Notes: a model not told the origin generated them from the sequence alone. Positions 23,550 to 34,730 are shown, numbered from the stretch's first letter. The stretch: DNA of 64,000 nt from Mauremys mutica (GCF_020497125.1 NC_059074.1:191389415-191453414), one strand, 5' to 3'. Numbers and translations are program-made.

Positions 23550-23690
23550 TTATGCTTTGCACTTAATATTTTCAAAGCACTGTACAAACATTTGTGAATC
23601 CTAACCGGTGACGTAGGTAAATAAGTATTATTACCTCCGTATTACAGGCAAGACAACTGAAATCTAACGAGGTGAATGATTTGATTTGTA
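23550..23690 (-). repeat. MIR-like SINE fragment (antisense)
   Basis: CAAAGCACTGTACAAACATT, GTAAATAAGTATTATTACCTCC and TATTACAGGCAAGACAACTG follow the order of an antisense MIR, and a possible continuation appears at about 23780-23850. An ancient amniote repeat. Confidence 0.5.
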
Positions 23691-24129
23691 GAGGCTCTAA
23701 GCACCTGCAACTCTCATTAAAGTGGTTGCTTGGCACATCTGAAAATTAGGCCATTATGTACCATAGCCAAGTTGCCAGTGAGTATCAGAGCCATGATTAG
23801 AAACTGAGGTGCTACAGCACAGGCTCCGTCCAGCGGAGAGAACACTGCCTCTCTCAAGCAATGATTCATTATAATGGTTGGGTCTTGACTTCTGTTTAAA
23901 GGCTGACCTTGCTAAATTCTGAAAAAAATGACATGCTTAGTTAAATTCCTTGAATCTTAGTGTGCCTCAGAAGGCTACAGGGCAGGATTAGTGACCCATA
24001 TGGGGGATCATTTGAGCTAGTGGATGCAGTGATATAAGCTAGGAAAAACAGCCATTTTGCAAAAAAAAAATTTTTTTTTGGCGCAGCGCTAGAGATCAAA
24101 CTCTTGATGTAACGCAGGCCAAAAAGGTC

Positions 24130-25345
24130 TCAATCTGTTTAATTTTATCCAAGGCAGTCCATGATACACACTAAATCAATGGACATGATATATCTTGACT
24201 TTAGCAAAGCCTTTGATACTGTCTCCCACAGTATTCTTGCCAAGAAGTTAAAAAAGTATGGATTGGATGAATGGACTATAAGGTGGATAGAAAGTTGGCT
24301 AGATTGTTAGGCTCAACGGGTTGTGATCAATGGCTTGATGTCTAGTTGGCAGACCAGAGAGTCAAATGGAGTGACCCAGGGGTCGGTCCTGGGGCTGGTT
24401 TTGTTCAACATCTTTATTAATGATCTGGATGATGAGATGGATTGCACGCTAAGCAAGTTCGTAGATGACACTAAGCTGTGGGGAGAGGTAGATATGCTGG
24501 AGGGTAGGGATAGGGTCCAGAGTGACCTAGACAAATTGGAGGATTGAGCCAAAAGAAATCTGATGAGGTTCAACAAGGACAAGTGCAGAGTCCTGCACTT
24601 AGGACAGAAGAATCCCATGCACCGCTACAGGCTGGGGACCAACTGACTAAGCAGCAGTTCTGCAGAAAAAGACCTGGGGATTACAGTGGATGAGAAGCTA
24701 GATATGAGTCAGCAGTGTGCCATTGTTGCCAAGAGGGCTAATGGCATATTGGGCTGCATTAGTATGAGCATTGCCAGCAGATTGAGGGAAGTGATTATGA
24801 CCCTCTATTTGGCACTGGTGAGGCCACATCTGTATTGTGTCCAGTTTGGGTCCCCCCACTACAGAAGGGATGTGAACAAATTGGAGAGAGTCCAGTGGAA
24901 GGCAAGGAAAATGATCGAGGGGCTGGGGCACATGACTTACAAGGAGAGGCTGAGGGAACTGGGCTTGTTTAGCCTGCAGAAGAGAAGAGTGAGGGGGGAT
25001 TTGATAGCAGCCTTCAGCTACCTGAAGGGGAGTTTAAAGAGGATGGTGCTTGGCTGTTTTCAGTGGTGACAGATGACAGAACAAGGAGCAATGGTCTCAA
25101 GTTGCAGTGTGGGAGGTCTGGTTGGATATTAGGAAACACTATTTCACTCAGAGGGTGGTGAAGCACTGGAATGGGTTACCTAAGGAGGTGGTGGAATCTC
25201 CATCCTTAGATGTTTTTAAGGCCAGGCTTGACAAAGCCCTGGCTGAGATGATTTAGTTGATGCAGGTCCTGCTTTGAGCAGGGGATTGGACTAGATGACC
25301 TCCTGAGGTCTCTTCCAACCCTAATCTTCTAAGATTCTATGAAAT
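24130..25345 (+). mobile_element. CR1 LINE, 5'-truncated, with broken reverse transcriptase
   Basis: This is the longest CR1 copy in the window. Reverse transcriptase blocks can be read in more than one frame: [18 protein letters not shown] (from about 24195), then a stop after ESWLDC, then [20 protein letters not shown] and [13 protein letters not shown], where FVDD is the catalytic [YF]xDD box. Further on come blocks of the post-RT region (KRANGILGCISMSIASRLRE; HYRRDVNKLERVQWKARKM; KERLRELGLFSLQKRR). It ends with the standard CR1 3' region (GGACTAGATGACCTCCTGAG, TTCTATGA). The N-terminal ORF, the endonuclease and the start of RT are missing, and stops and frame changes interrupt the rest, so it is dead. 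It lies in the same orientation as PCSK2. Confidence 0.92.
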
Positions 25346-25969
25346 CTTTGTGGGACCCAAACTGAGAAGGTTTATAAGAAAATGTATATATTTTTTTCAC
25401 AATGTGCCTTCCAATACAGAAAAACAGGTGGAGTTTTATATGCTTCTGTAAGTACTCTAAAATCAGAGCCGTTACTTGGATTGCTTTGTATGTGGGCATG
25501 GGGTAATGTTAGGGTCCAAATATTGGGTCATTTTCACTGAGAGGTTCCTGAGTTACAGTCGTGTCCGTCTCCCTCCCCTCCTGCTCCCCCCCCCGGTTAA
25601 ACCGTTTCCTTCAGCTGTCTCGTAGTGTTAAACTGGGAGCTACTAATGACTAGATGAATCACAGACCTCCTTGAGATTGATGGCTGTGAACTGTCCCTTC
25701 AATTAACATAACTAAGGATAAATTAATCACAATCCTCCCACCTAAGATAAAAGTAGTTTTATTCTGGGGGTAATGCAATCAAAGTATCTGGAGGAAAAAT
25801 AGGCGTGTGAATACTTCCCGGCGGGGCCAGTGCAATCACTAGGCAAACTAGGCGGCCGCGTAGTGCGCCAAGATTTAAGGGCGACAAAAAGTGGTGCCCA
25901 AAATGTCTGGGATGTTCACCCGGCGCTGGCTAAACATGTAACCCTCTTCCCGCCGCTGTGCAAGGGGGC

Positions 25970-27528
25970 GCTGTGGCCAGGGGTGGCTCTAGGCACCAGC
26001 AAAGCAAGCACCTGCTTGGGGCAGCCCATTTGCAGGGGCGGCAGGGATAGCATGGGAGCTGAGAACCAACAGGGGGCTCTGGGAGCTGTAGTTCCTTGGT
26101 TAGCTCCCTGCCTATAGAGCCAGCCCTGGAGCAGGGAAAGAACTACATTTCCCAGCATTCCCTTGGCCACTACCAACTGGAAAGGAAGGAGGGGGACCTC
26201 ATGCATCAGCGTGCTGTGAGTGGAGAGTTGCACTGTGGATGGTAGGGAACCATATTTTAACATTCAAAAAACAGGACACTCCACGGGGAGGGGGGGTAGC
26301 CCCACCCTGCCACCATCCACTCCCTCTGACTGCCCCCCACAGAAACCCCAACCCATCCAACCCCCCCTCCGCCCCCTGTCCCCTGATCACCCCCTCCCGG
26401 GACCCCCTGCCCCTAACTGCCCCTTGGAACCCTACCCCCTATCTAAGCCTCCCTTCTCCTTGTCCCCGACTGCCCCCTCCTGAGACCCCCCCAACTTCCC
26501 CCCAGAACCCCACCCCCTACCTGTCCCGTGACAAACCCCTGGGACTCCCATGCCTATCCAACCGCTGCCTGTCCCCTGACTGCCCCCCCTGAACCTCTCC
26601 CCCATCCAACCCCCCCTGCTCCCTGTCCCTTGACTGCCCCCCCCGGAACCCCCTACCCCTTCTCCAATCCCCCAGCTCCCTTACCATGCCACTCAGACCA
26701 GCGTGTCTGACTCCGTGCAGCGCCAGACACACTGCTGCATACATGCTGCCATGCTCCCCCGCAGAGCCCACAGCCCCCGCCACACACACACACACACACA
26801 CCCAGCACCTGCCTTCCAGATTTGAACACCTCAAAATTCAGTAGTGCTCAAGCTCTGTTTGGGCAGCTGTTACTTCATTTCTCCCAAATCAAATATACTG
26901 ATCCACTGAAACTTGCTGTAGAAAAAGTAGGATAAAATTGAGCAAGAAATGCTTCTCAGTGGTTATTAGGACTGGAACTGCTATTTTCAACAGCCATTGC
27001 CTTTTTTTTTGTTTGTTTGTTTGTTTAAAAGGAAGATAGTGATATTGCATTGGCAAATTCCCCATAGAAAGAAAGAGTGGAACAAAAGAATAATAAAGGC
27101 TCCTCAACTTTTCCTCATTTATGGAGGACAGTCTTATAATATGCATCCAGATATCCTCCAATCACACAAGCTGAAAATTGTTCCACTTTACTGCAGCTCT
27201 GTAACCATATGGGAACCAATCCTGTCTGTGTTTTGTGCACATCCAAAATTCCTGCTGAATGACCCGCCCTGGGAGCGAGTTACCAGTGACCCAGGGCTGT
27301 GGCGGAAGGAGGGTGCAGGTGGAGGTGGGAGAGCCCAGGGCTGGGGTGGGGGGGCACTGGTGGGGGGGAAAGAGGGAAGCCCAGCGCTGGGGCGGCGGGG
27401 GTGGGGGGAAGAGCCCAGGGCTGTGGCAGCAGGGGAGTGCGGGGGGGAGCCTAGGGCTGGGAAAGGGGGCAGCCAAAATTTTTTTTGCTTGGGGCGGCAA
27501 AAAACCTAGAGCCGGCCCTGGCTGTGGC
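25970..27528. mobile_element. 1.5-kb hAT element with perfect 8-bp duplication, nested in an older repeat
   Basis: The element spans 25978-27520 (1,543 bp). Perfect 8-bp direct repeats GCTGTGGC lie at 25970-25977 and 27521-27528. The left end is CAGGGGTGGCTCTAGGCACC and the right end, reversed, is CAGGGCCGGCTCTAGG. A second end-like sequence (TATAGAGCCAGCCCTG) at 26113-26128 closes a 151-bp unit within the left part, so the element may be composite. A C-rich block (about 26284-26720), a (CA)n run (26780-26802), an AT-rich middle (26820-27280) and a G-rich block (27289-27470) follow. No transposase frame is recognisable. Confidence 0.85.
26780..26802. repeat. (CA)n microsatellite
   Basis: About 11 uninterrupted CA units at the edge of the C-rich block of the hAT element. 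Confidence 0.9.
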
Positions 27529-27799
27529 TTTGATCAGCACCGGCTGGCCGGCAAGTGATGTCATTCCTCCTCCGGCCGCCAGGGGCGCTGCGCTGCTCCC
27601 TGCTGCTCTGCCTCTTCCCCAGGGCCCCTGCCCCTGCTCAGCCCCACTCCGCCCCCACTCCTCTGAGCTCTGCAGCAGGGCCAGGTCTGGCCTCACCGGC
27701 GGGGGGAAGTGCAGAGACCCAGCCACAGCTGCGCCACTGGTTCCCCCCTGCCCTCCAAAATGCTGATGCCATTCCCCATCAGTGAATGCCTTGCCAGTG

Positions 27800-28439
27800 G
27801 TGTTTCCATCTGTGCAATAAAGATTTAATGACTCATGGTGTCTGTTATAATATAACATGTTTATCTTATGGGGAGGTTTATTGTGAGCACAGCAGAATAG
27901 TCAGGAGCTGGTCTAGCAGCATTTTTGTTAGAACGGGTTGGGAGAAGTCAGAGACAGCGGATTTTGTGTGTGTATGTGAAAGAGATAGTGGAGGTTGGGG
28001 GTGTATGGAATGGAGGTTTAGGGACAGGGAGAGGGGTTGTGGCTGCAGAGGGGGCAGGAAATGAAGATGGGTGGTAGGCAAGGCTTAGATTGGTTGTTTG
28101 AGAAAATGTGTATTTTACTAGCTCCTGTTGGGTGGTGAGGAGAGGGAGAAAGGGGATGGTAAGTGGCTACTTCCTGATCTTGGGGCAGATTAATGTGATG
28201 TTTCCCAAGATGCCCTGCACAGAGATTTGGAACTGACAGCACAGGTACCTTGGCCATTGAGGGGAGAAAAATATATGTGCTGCCAGGGATGCCAACGTAT
28301 GGATTCAGGGCAATTCTTGGATCTCAAGGTTGTAGAAGTTTGCGAGAGAGCAAGGAGTATACCATGACGAGGATTGCTGACTACAGGGTGGAGAGAGATG
28401 GCCTGCATTGAAATCACATTTTGCCCACTCTGCAGCATC
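27800..28439. other. Intron 1, no gene seen
   Basis: Non-coding sequence between the GC-rich transposon block and the SGNH-like remnant. It may contain the diverged 5' part of the same element as the remnant, but no protein block upstream of 28440 can be read with confidence. Confidence 0.4.
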
Positions 28440-28835
28440 TATGACCACTAACTTAGGAGATGGTGAAAAACCATTTTTGGTGAATCCCTCAGGTGGAGGT
28501 GATTTGGGCCTTATTCCTGGTGTACACCTCATACAACCTATGAGAGCAAATTTGGACCTCATCAGAGATTTGTGTCCAAGAGCTGCGATAGTTTTCTCTG
28601 ATTTGGCTGAGCATTGGAATAATCAGTAGAGTGACAATATGAAAGCTAGTAATAAGTACTGGAAGAACATTAATCAGGAAATTGGAGGCTTCATGGCTGA
28701 CCGGACTGTATGGCATAGAAATATTACCAGCTCTGACACCTTGTTTCTTGGCGATGGTGTACATTTATTGGCCACAGGTCAGAAAAATCTTTCTCTCAGA
28801 CCTAAAACTCAATATTTTGGAACAGAAACCAGTCT
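28440..28835 (+). pseudogene. SGNH/GDSL-hydrolase-like domain remnant, probably from a retrotransposon
   Basis: Translation gives blocks in the order of an SGNH hydrolase fold: NPSGGGDLGLI (28479 on; the family GxND block with the Asn replaced), MRANLDLIRDLCPRAAIVFSD (family: LRxLxPxAxIVWSDI) and, after a stop at 28627, SDTLFLGDGVHLLATGQ (the C-terminal DGVHL block holding the catalytic Asp and His). Domains of this kind are carried by Ngaro-type tyrosine-recombinase retrotransposons and by some CR1-like LINEs. The nucleophile (GDS) block near the N-terminus is not readable. With an in-frame stop and a lost Asn, it is a fossil. The family link is from motif recognition only. Confidence 0.55.
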
Positions 28836-28878
28836 GTGACTTCTCTCTCCGGCCCTAATCTCAGCACTGTAGGATCTG

Positions 28879-28962
28879 AAGGCATGTCTACACTATAAAC
28901 TTAACTCGACCTATGTTAGGTTGACATACAGCCACTGCAGTAATTACTGCAGTGGTTCACAC
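28879..28962 (+). mobile_element. PIF/Harbinger terminal fragment
   Basis: AAGGCATGTCTACACTATAA, then CTCGACCTATGTTAGGTTGA and CATACAGCCACTGCAG is a Harbinger-type terminus (form GGCCTGGTCTACACTAC), related to the left end of the element at 56843. It contains a perfect 24-base palindrome at 28932-28955. The element stops abruptly where the CR1 at 28963 begins. Confidence 0.7.
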
Positions 28963-29628
28963 AATCATAGAATTGTTGGACTGGAAGGGACCTCCAGAGG
29001 TCATCTAGTCCAGTCCCCTGCATTCATGGCAGGACTAACTATTATCTAGACCGTCCCTGACAGGTGTTTGTCTAACCTGCTCTTAAAAATCTCCACTGAT
29101 GGAGATTCCACAACCTCCCTAGGCAATTTATTCCAGTGCTTAATCACCCTGACAGGAAGTTTTTCCTAATGTCCAACCTAAACCTCCTTTGCTGCAATTT
29201 AAGCCCATTGCTTCTTGTCCTATCCTCATAGGTTAAGAAGAACAATTTTTCTCCCTCCTTGTAACAACCTTTTATGTACTTGAAAACAGTTATCATATCC
29301 TCTCTCAGTCTTCTCTTCTCAAGACTAAACAAATCCAGTATTTTCAGTCTTCCCTCATAGGTCATGTTTTCTAGACCTTTAATCATTTTTGTTGCTCTTC
29401 TCTAGACTTTCTCCAATTTGTTCACATCTTTCCTGAAATGTGGTGCCCAGAACTGGAGAAAATACTCCAGATGAGGCCTAATCAGCGTGGAATAGAGCAG
29501 AAGAATTACTTCTCATGTCTTGCTTCCAACACTCCTGCTAATACATCCCAGAATGATGGTTGCTTTTTTTTGCAACAGTGTTAATTCATATTTAGCTTGT
29601 GGCCCACTATGACCCCCAGATTCCTATT
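28963..29628 (-). mobile_element. CR1 LINE fragment (about 0.67 kb)
   Basis: Antisense CR1. Starting from its 3' end it reads ACAATCATAGAATTGTTGGA, then GGAAGGGACCTCCAGAGG, then AATCTCCACTGATGGAGATT, CAATTTATTCCAGTGCTTAA and CTCTCTCAGTCTTCTCTTCT, then ACTTTCTCCAATTTGTTCAC. These correspond to the post-RT coding part plus the 3' region. The translated minus strand gives MIKGLENMTYEGRLKILDLF, homologous to the block MIEGLGHMTYKERLRELGLF of the CR1 at 24130. Stops interrupt it. Confidence 0.9.
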
Positions 29629-29630
29629 GA

Positions 29631-29820
29631 GGGGGAGGGATAGCTCAGTGGTTTGAGCATTGGCTTGCTAAACCCAGGGTTGTAAGTTCAATCTTTGAGG
29701 AGGCCGCTTAGGGATCTGGGGCAAAAATTGGTCCTGCTAGTGAAGGCAGGGGGCTGGACTCAATGACCTTTCAAGGTCCCTTTCAAGGTCCCTTCCAGTT
29801 CTAGGAGATTGGTATATCTC
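29631..29820 (+). mobile_element. tRNA-derived SINE, Cry type
   Basis: Starts GGGGGAGGGATAGCTCAGTG (A-box), then GGGTTGTAAGTTCAATCTTT (B-box region), linker TTAGGGATCTGGGGC, and a tail GGGGGCTGGACTCAATGACC. The tail contains a small duplication (TTTCAAGGTCCC twice). It differs from the tail of the copy at 4728 and ends ATTGGTATATCTCC, so the two copies belong to different subfamilies. It directly abuts the end of the CR1 at 28963-29628. Confidence 0.85.
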
Positions 29821-29875
29821 CAATTATTACCTTTCTGCAGTACTCCTTCCTAGGCAGTCATTTCCCACTTGTAAC

Positions 29876-30075
29876 ACAAACAGACCCTGGTCACCAGCAG
29901 GCGGGATTGAACCTGGGGCCTCTGGATCTTAGTGCATGGGTCTCTACTTCATGAACTAAAAGCCAACTGACTCTTAGGTGTAAGGCTGTAGACCAGACTC
30001 ATTTAACTCTCTCTAAGTGGTCTTGGTGCCACTAGATGGGTCAGAACACCACATCCAGGAGGTGTCTAGGTTACA
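29876..30075 (-). mobile_element. Second type of tRNA-derived SINE
   Basis: Read on the minus strand: AGTTGGCTTTTAGTTCATGA and AGTAGAGACCC (A-box region), then GGCCCCAGGTTCAATCCCGC (a good B-box), then GGTGACCAGGGTCTG. It differs from the Cry head throughout. No intact tRNA fold is likely, so it is a SINE, not a tRNA gene. Boundaries are approximate. Confidence 0.6.
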
Positions 30076-32110
30076 TATGCACTGAGTCTCAGTACAGAAT
30101 GAACCTTGAGATAATGAGTAAGGATAATCCAACTGATCTTTAACTGCCCTGGTGGGACAGGAATATGAAAGAAAGTCATACAGGTACTTTGCTGCTAAGT
30201 CCTTAAGAGTTCTCTATCATTAACAAGAGCATGAAGTTCTCCACTTATTCGTAGCCATGGAATGTTGCATAGGACAGGTATTACTCACTCCCATGCGTCT
30301 GTATTAAGGAGCCGGTGAACAGCATGATGTATCATAAGCTTCTGAATCAACTTCAGGGGAAGCCTAAGAAGGAGAATACTTTAATATTCTCTGCTGGAGA
30401 TGACAAAGGATATATGTCTATGGTGAGTTTCACATTTGTGAGGAGTGGGGTGACTTCTGCAAATGACTTGGAGATGTCAGTAATCACTTTGGGCCATTAT
30501 TGAAGCATGGGTTAGCATTTCCAGGGTGACCCCGAAGTTCTGTAATGGTCCAACAAGTGGTGGCCTCACTGACGAAAGTTCTATGTTATAGATTTTTAAG
30601 TACTGGGATCTACCAAGTGGAAGTGTTGAACAGAGAATCCAGAAATACAAAAGAGTAAAAGGACTGTTTATGGATATGGGTCAAGGGGAAAAAATCTAAT
30701 TAACTTAGGGTAATTTTCACAGTGTAAGTCAGATAAGAACAGAGGTTGTGTGGGTAATGTATTGAGCAGATTTCTGGTTCTGATGTCATTTACAGTGCAC
30801 TAATTGAGGAGTAACTCCACTGACACCACCATCAGTGTAAGCGAGATCAGAAAGCATGCCCATGGCATCTTAAGAAAAACATTTTACATTCTTTTTTCAG
30901 TTCACATAGTGACCAAAATGCACCAAAATTATCAGTCTTAAATTTTGCACCATTAACCTCTGTTTGAGATAACTGTGTTGATTTCAGCTTCTGGTGGAAT
31001 CATATTTACTTTATTATTCTAAATAACGTAGTATGTTTGCCTGCTGTATATGCAGCAGTTATGGAACCATTCAGTTGAATTATTTTATGAGGCTGTTTTT
31101 CTTATTCCCAGTGGCCATATGTTGCTGCTAAAAATGGAAGAAGCTCCTATCAGACACCCACAACGACCGTACCCTTTTCTGTGTTCTATCTCTTTCTTGT
31201 TTCTTGGCATGGTTGAAGAATTCTCTTTCTCCTGTAACATTGTTGGTATCAGTGCACAGAGAAGTAACCATTGTTTCTAAGCCTCCAGTTCAGGTTTTTG
31301 ACTCAATGATAACAGTCATCATCTTCAGGCAATGATCTGCTGGATCAATAGACAGTGCAAGACTAGTGCAAAATGTGTCAACCTCTTATGTACAAATACT
31401 TAAAGGGGTTACTCATGTTCTCCAACCTGGAAACTATTGACTCGCATTGGTTTGATTTGACATTGTAGGTCATGGTGACAGTACCAAGTTTCAGGGTTAT
31501 TGGAATATAATAGAAAAATCTCTCTAAGCTGTGCAGATTCTTTTATGTAAGTTACACGAACACTTATCACAGTCTGACATGTTTTTTTCCTCCAGCAATA
31601 AACTAATAATGATGATCAGTAATCCACCACCTTTGTGCTAATTTTTTATACCAGTGCCCAGTATACTGTGGAATTGAACATTCAAATGATCAATGTAAAT
31701 GCACTTGAACCTACATGATTCACAGCAACGAATCCTAAATTTTAACCATTTTAATTCAGAAACCATATCAGCCTGGCAGATGTAAATCACTACACAAGAT
31801 GCAAAGCAGAGGATAATTAGGCTTTAAATATCTATTAAGAGGATAACCTGTACAGATGATCAGTGATAATATAAGAATTGACATTTCTTTCTTTTTTATT
31901 CTCTTCCCCTGCCCCCATTTACTGAACTTCTCATGTCCACCAACTGCGCCACCCATGACCTTTCCTGAGATAGTATGTACAGGAGGAAGGGGTGAGGGAA
32001 AGGACATAACTAGATAAATCCAAAGGCAAAGATTCCAAGGAGTCCATGTATTTTGACTCCGAGTCTACTCATTAGCTTTTCTCTGCAGAAGTTTTTCCAC
32101 TGCTGGTATA

Positions 32111-32182
32111 GGACCGTTCAGAGCCCATTGAAGTCAATGGGAGTATTTCTGTCAACTTCAGTGGGCTTTGGATCAAGCCTGT
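32111..32182. repeat. Short palindromic interspersed repeat (GCCTGATCCAA type)
   Basis: GGACCGTTCAGAGCCCATTG, then AAGTCAATGGGAGTATTTCT, then AACTTCAGTGGGCTTTGGAT and CAAGCC. AGCCCATTGAAGT at the left is complementary to ACTTCAGTGGGCT at the right (one mismatch), so the copy can fold on itself. Same family as 11699 and 49399. Confidence 0.7.
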
Positions 32183-34639
32183 AAGTCAGGCCAACATGCA
32201 TTTTTAGGATAATCATGATGTACCATAACAAACCTTCACATTACAGTGTATGTTACACAATTTCCATTGACGACTTATGCAAAAAAAAGAACAGCTCAAA
32301 TAGGACTAAACCAAATAGGTCATAACGTATATTTATTGCTGTCTGAAACTCTTTTTTTTTAAAGAGGAGGGTTGGATAAGACACATTAAATAAAGCTATA
32401 AATACAGATAAACCACTAGCCATACATTTATGAATTATCTTGTGGGAGAAATATTATAAAAATATATAATGCCATTGCAAGTATTTTGCAAGAACAATCT
32501 TCTGTTAAATACTAATGAGATTAGTGTTGACTTTGCTACAGCCTATCCCTTCAACATATCAGATTTCCCAAGATAAACAAGGCCAGGCCTCATTAGTACC
32601 TGGATCATGTAGCCTTTATAATACTGACAGGTTGGTATTACCAATGGTATCTTAAGCCACAGTGGTCTGTGCCAAAGTTTCACACTCCCTAATGGCTACA
32701 GTATCAGAATTAGCAGGGTGAGAATCACTATTAGAATATCATTAGGTTTGAAGACTTGAAGCACATGAGGAAGAATGACCAAAAGTATTACATTCACAAG
32801 TTATCTAAGTCCTTTTATTAACAATTTCATTAAGCAGATGATCAATGCCACAACTATTAAAACATACACAGAGATAGAGACAAACCATAAGACGTCCAGC
32901 ATCAGTGATTTCATACTTACATCCCCTGGGGAAACATAAAGAAGAGTAGGATGACCATCAGGTGGCCATCCCCTTGGATGTTCCCTACCCTCCTGGGCTA
33001 GGCAACATCTTTTATCTTGAATTTCTTTGACACCAACCACGCATATGCATAAAAGTGTCAATCCCGTTCTCCTTATTTGCACTTCCACAACCCATGAATT
33101 TTAGGCTGCCCCATTTCTCATAGGCTACCCCTATCATTCCCCTTATTCTCATTAACATCTACATCAATGAGTTACCATAGCAATCTGAAGTTATTACAGA
33201 ATCCCCAGAAATGTTATGGGGCATCTTGCAATATTAACTGGCAGATTGTGGCATATTTTCCAGTCTATTGCTGCATAGTTTTCAAAATATCAGCATGTAA
33301 CACATTGTTTATTATAATCTTACAGTTTACTGGTACAGGGTTATCTCTTGGCCATCTAGTCATGCCGACCTATTTCCGGCCTGAGACCTTGTGTGGCCAA
33401 GCTGCATATCTTACAGATCTAAAGCCTGTAGGCCTTGTGTTATAGTCTTATCTTACTTATATACCTACTATTCTCTCACCAATAATACATGCTTATCAAT
33501 CCCATATCCTTATAACACTATCCTACATATTTCTATACTTGTACCTACAACTTAAATCTATTCATCACCCATTGATTACATATGGGTTAACTACAACAAT
33601 AGATAATAAAATTACATGATTATATAAGATGATTAGCTATATTGGGGACCGCAAGGAACACTTAGGCATGGCATGAATTATGCCTGGTAGGCCCAAGTCA
33701 CAAAGTTCAGAACTGGACCTGACCATTGCCTGATTTCAGAAGTGTTTGGGTCTGAAGCTTGGGCTGATCCTTAGAGTTGACAATGTTTTGCCTTCTCAGT
33801 CAGGACTAAAACAATGACAAAGCATGGTGCTAGGTAGCTTTGGGCAGTCGGGATGCTGTGTTTTGAATAAAATGCCAAACTGAAGTCCAGATCTGGTGCC
33901 CATGGCAAATAACAAATTAGATTTCAGGTGAGTTCTGTGCAAACCTTTGAAACAGCAGTAATCTTAAGTAATATTTCCCAACAATTTATCCAACAATATT
34001 TTTAGTCCTTTCTTAATTTTGCTTTGCTTTGTTATTTCTGTATCTGAAAGTGCCTACCTTCCTGTCTATTTCCATACTTATATGGCCCTTATCACTATAG
34101 CCATTGAGTGCCTTTGGCTTCAGGCTTGGCTTTCATCTGTGTATTTAAAAGTAAAGCAATTGCTAATGCTAACTGGAGTGAGAGAGAGCTTTAAAATGCA
34201 TATTGAATATTTATAAGCCTCCTCAGTGCATTTTGTAAGTGGGATGAAAAGGTTTCTAATTTCTGCTGCAAGGCAGTTCCTAGTTCTCAGACAACTGTAA
34301 CAGAGCCAGTCAGTTCACTGGGGAAATGTGCATCTTCTGAATGCATTTACTACTGAAAGATAGAGATTTTCTTTTCCTTTGGGTGGAACTGTTGCACAAG
34401 TAATAGGATGAAAGAAACTATCTCACCATATTTATGGCCCACTCAGAAAATGAGTTTGAGATATAGATCAACACCTCAGATATTTGAAGTTTGGATTGCA
34501 TTGGGCTCTGGCAAAACAACTATTAAGTGCTATGTGATTTTGATGTTATTCCTGTCTTAATCCTCAGTGCACAGAAAGAATTAATTTCAAACAGGGATCT
34601 TTAATAGTTGCATAGCACAAGTGTTTGCTTAGATGTTAA

Positions 34640-34730
34640 TTCAGTTAAATAGTTAAGCACATGCTTAAAGTTAAGTGTGCAAGTAGTTCTACTGAAGCTC
34701 CTATTTAGTTTAGGGGCTGTGTTGCATCTG
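34640..34730. repeat. Short interspersed repeat (GCACATGCTTAAAGTTAAG type)
   Basis: AGTTAAGCACATGCTTAAAG followed by TTAAGTGTGCAAGTAGTTCT matches one half of the self-complementary repeat at 54748, where the same AAGCACATGCTTAAAGTTAAGC phrase occurs. Confidence 0.55.

Larger units (their letters stand above)
17358..24129. other. Intron 1, middle part: no gene
   Basis: No coding sequence recognised. Besides the repeats listed separately there is a weak self-complementary repeat at about 19275-19450 (CACCTAGGCT and CACAAAGCCTGAGTTAAGCA) with a run of 12 G at 19383-19394. The rest, notably 18020-19000 and 20320-22100, shows nothing identifiable. Confidence 0.5.
25823..27790. mobile_element. GC-rich repeat block interrupted by the hAT insertion at 25978-27520
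   Basis: The outer sequence at 25823-25969 (CAATCACTAGGCAAACTAGG, then GGCGGCCGCGTAGTGCGCCA) resembles the left part of the element at 2469 (GGCAACCTAGGTGGTCGCC). It resumes at 27529 (TTTGATCAGCACCGGC) after the inserted hAT and stays GC-rich to about 27750. I read it as an older non-autonomous element that served as landing site. Its outer limits and target duplication were not found, so the boundaries are approximate. Confidence 0.45.

Noticed and set aside
24061..24079. A10T9 run as a regulatory element or terminator
   Set aside because: A perfect A10T9 palindrome is notable, but nothing else around it supports a function, and simple runs are common here.
26220..26592. Pro-rich open frames of 87 and 117 codons
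   Set aside because: They arise from the C-rich tract of the nested hAT element.
29640..29720. tRNA gene
   Set aside because: The tRNA-like head belongs to a Cry SINE with linker and CR1-like tail; it is not a free tRNA gene. The same applies to the tRNA-like heads at 4800-4874, 21281 and 29876-30000.
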